Shown one piece after another: positions 4,850 to 6,185 of a DNA stretch of 6,185 nt. Origin of the DNA: a bacterium (GTDB taxonomy: Bacteria; JAHJDO01); the NCBI GenBank assembly GCA_023129655.1, contig JAGMBN010000073.1, positions 1 to 6,185 of the forward strand, read 5' to 3'. The translations under genes were made by a program, and so were the position numbers. Numbering within the stretch: the stretch's first letter is position 1; each line of letters opens with the position of its first letter. The notes beneath the pieces are model-generated. The model was not told the DNA's origin. It searched no databases and saw only the letters and a program-made list of their open reading frames with translations.

Positions 4850-6185
4850 TTGAGCAAACCTAAATTGAACAAATTTAATAAAACATTAGCTATCTGGCTT
4901 GTGCTTGGAATAATAGTAATTTTCTTTGTCCAGTTCTCGCAAATGCATGGCAAGAGCACAAAAAAGATTGTATACAGCCAATTTATAGCAGATATTAATG
5001 CTGGCAGTGTGCAAAATGTTGAAATAGCGGGTAAAAATATTTCAGGACAATACGTTAATGGAGGTAAGTTTACAACATACGCAATAGAAAATCCTGATTT
5101 ATGGAAATTCCTAAAGGAGCATAATGTTGAGGCAAAAGGGAAACCGGAAACAAGTTTATGGCAGCAGCTAATAGTAGGCACAATCCCATTTTTGTTATTT
5201 ATAGGCTTTATGTGGTTCTTTGTATTTAGACAGATGCAGGCTGGCGGCAAGCAAGCATTTTCCTTTGGCAAGAGCAGAGCCAGGATGATAAAGGAAGATA
5301 GACCTAAAATAACCTTTAAGGATGTAGCAGGTATAGATGAAGCAAAAGAGGAGCTGCAGGAGATAATAGAATTTCTAAAGACCCCAAAGAAATTTCAGAA
5401 ATTAGGTGGTAAGTTACCAAAAGGGGTATTATTGATGGGGCATCCAGGCACAGGAAAGACGCTCCTGGCAAAGGCAGTTGCAGGAGAAGCAAAATGCGCT
5501 TTTTTCAGTATAAGCGGTTCTGATTTTGTAGAAATGTTTGTAGGAGTTGGGGCATCGCGTGTGCGAGACTTATTTGAGCAGGGGAAAAGGAATAGTCCGT
5601 GTTTGATTTTCATAGATGAGATTGACGCAGTAGGCAGACAGCGCTTTGCTGGTCTTGGCGGCGGACATGACGAAAGAGAACAGACCTTAAATGCTTTACT
5701 TGTTGAAATGGACGGATTTAATACAAAAGAGGGTATTATCTTAATTGCCGCAACAAATCGGCCTGATGTGCTTGATCCGGCGCTTCTGAGACCGGGCAGA
5801 TTTGATAGAGTTATTATGGTTGAGATGCCGGATATCAAAGGCAGAATGGGCATATTGAAAGTTCATACAAAGAACCTTGTGCTTGGTAAAGATGTTGCTC
5901 TTAATGTTGTTGCAAGGGGAACTCCAGGTATGTCAGGCGCAGATCTGGAGAATCTATGTAACGAATCTGCGATTGTTGCATCAAGAAAGAATAAAAACAA
6001 GATTGGAATGGTTGATTTTGAGGAAGCAAGAGATAAAGTAATGATGGGAATAGAGCGAAAAAGCCTTGTTATTAGTGATGAGGAAAAGAAGATTATTGCC
6101 TATCATGAAGCTGGACATACATTGGTTCAGTATTATTTGCCTGACGCAGATCCCATTCACAAAGTTTCAATTATTCCAAGAGGAA
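4850..6185 (+). CDS. ftsH: ATP-dependent zinc metalloprotease FtsH, 3' end beyond window
   Basis: FtsH is a membrane-anchored hexameric AAA+ protease that extracts and degrades misfolded membrane proteins and short-lived regulators. The first 445 codons are present of roughly 600-650 usual. Order: TM1 at about residues 13-29; an extracytoplasmic domain to about 104; TM2 at about 107-126; then the AAA domain. The AAA domain has Walker A GHPGTGKT (197-204), pore loop MFVG (229-232), Walker B CLIFIDE (251-257), and the second region of homology ending RPGRFDR with arginine fingers R317 and R320. The zinc site HEAGH (419-423) follows, and the window ends shortly after it in IIPRG; the third zinc ligand lies outside. 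The start is TTG 4850, chosen for AAGGAG 7 nt upstream and an in-frame stop at 4826. His198 replaces the Pro of the common GPPGTGKT. The gene is probably transcribed separately from the preceding operon, though read-through is possible because no terminator is visible. Confidence 0.96.
   Translation, partial: MSKPKLNKFNKTLAIWLVLGIIVIFFVQFSQMHGKSTKKIVYSQFIADINAGSVQNVEIAGKNISGQYVNGGKFTTYAIENPDLWKFLKEHNVEAKGKPETSLWQQLIVGTIPFLLFIGFMWFFVFRQMQAGGKQAFSFGKSRARMIKEDRPKITFKDVAGIDEAKEELQEIIEFLKTPKKFQKLGGKLPKGVLLMGHPGTGKTLLAKAVAGEAKCAFFSISGSDFVEMFVGVGASRVRDLFEQGKRNSPCLIFIDEIDAVGRQRFAGLGGGHDEREQTLNALLVEMDGFNTKEGIILIAATNRPDVLDPALLRPGRFDRVIMVEMPDIKGRMGILKVHTKNLVLGKDVALNVVARGTPGMSGADLENLCNESAIVASRKNKNKIGMVDFEEARDKVMMGIERKSLVISDEEKKIIAYHEAGHTLVQYYLPDADPIHKVSIIPRG

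Noticed and set aside
4825..5853. Minus-strand open frames (4825-5271, 5395-5853) opposite ftsH
   Set aside because: The + strand encodes an unmistakable FtsH with intact AAA motifs. The antisense frames have no supporting features.

Overview
The window looks like a chromosomal stretch from an A+T-rich bacterium. Genes are densely packed on the + strand, there are Shine-Dalgarno sites and sigma70-type promoter hexamers, and a canonical two-transmembrane FtsH is present. A Memo-family protein (AmmeMemoRadiSam system protein B), a GAF/HD-GYP signalling protein and a solitary DUF4143-type ATPase together suggest an anaerobic, poorly characterised lineage, possibly of the Omnitrophota kind. That placement is a guess from gene content, not a demonstrated affiliation.

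Layout. Positions 1-185 are A+T-rich leader sequence with a candidate extended -10 promoter. Positions 186-1367 encode a stand-alone AAA_14/DUF4143 ATPase, visibly more A+T-rich than what follows and probably an accessory gene. Positions 1368-1557 are intergenic and end in a near-consensus promoter (TTGACA, 17 bp, TATTAT) whose -10 box overlaps the first possible ATG of the next gene. A tight three-gene operon follows: GAF/HD-GYP cyclic-di-GMP phosphodiesterase (to 2793), Memo-family amrB (2790-3617) and a family-4 glycosyltransferase (3614-4729). They are joined by two 4-base stop/start overlaps (ATGA and GTGA). The 120-bp gap 4730-4849 is rich in inverted repeats and carries the likely control region of ftsH. 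ftsH starts at a TTG codon at 4850 behind a good ribosome binding site and runs off the right edge of the window after 445 codons.

How the genes may work together. The overlapping trio is probably co-transcribed and translationally coupled. A c-di-GMP-degrading sensor, a Memo-like putative metalloprotein and a sugar transferase would then be made in fixed proportion, which hints at (but does not prove) a link between signalling and surface glycan synthesis. ftsH is likely a separate housekeeping unit for membrane protein quality control.

Most unusual points: the HD-GYP gene appears to be read from a leaderless mRNA; its N-terminus is a 27-residue tandem duplication; amrB sits without its usual AMMECR1 and radical-SAM partners; three overlapping or adjacent palindromes lie upstream of ftsH; and the FtsH Walker A motif has His where Pro is usual. 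No mobile element, CRISPR array, tRNA or rRNA was seen.
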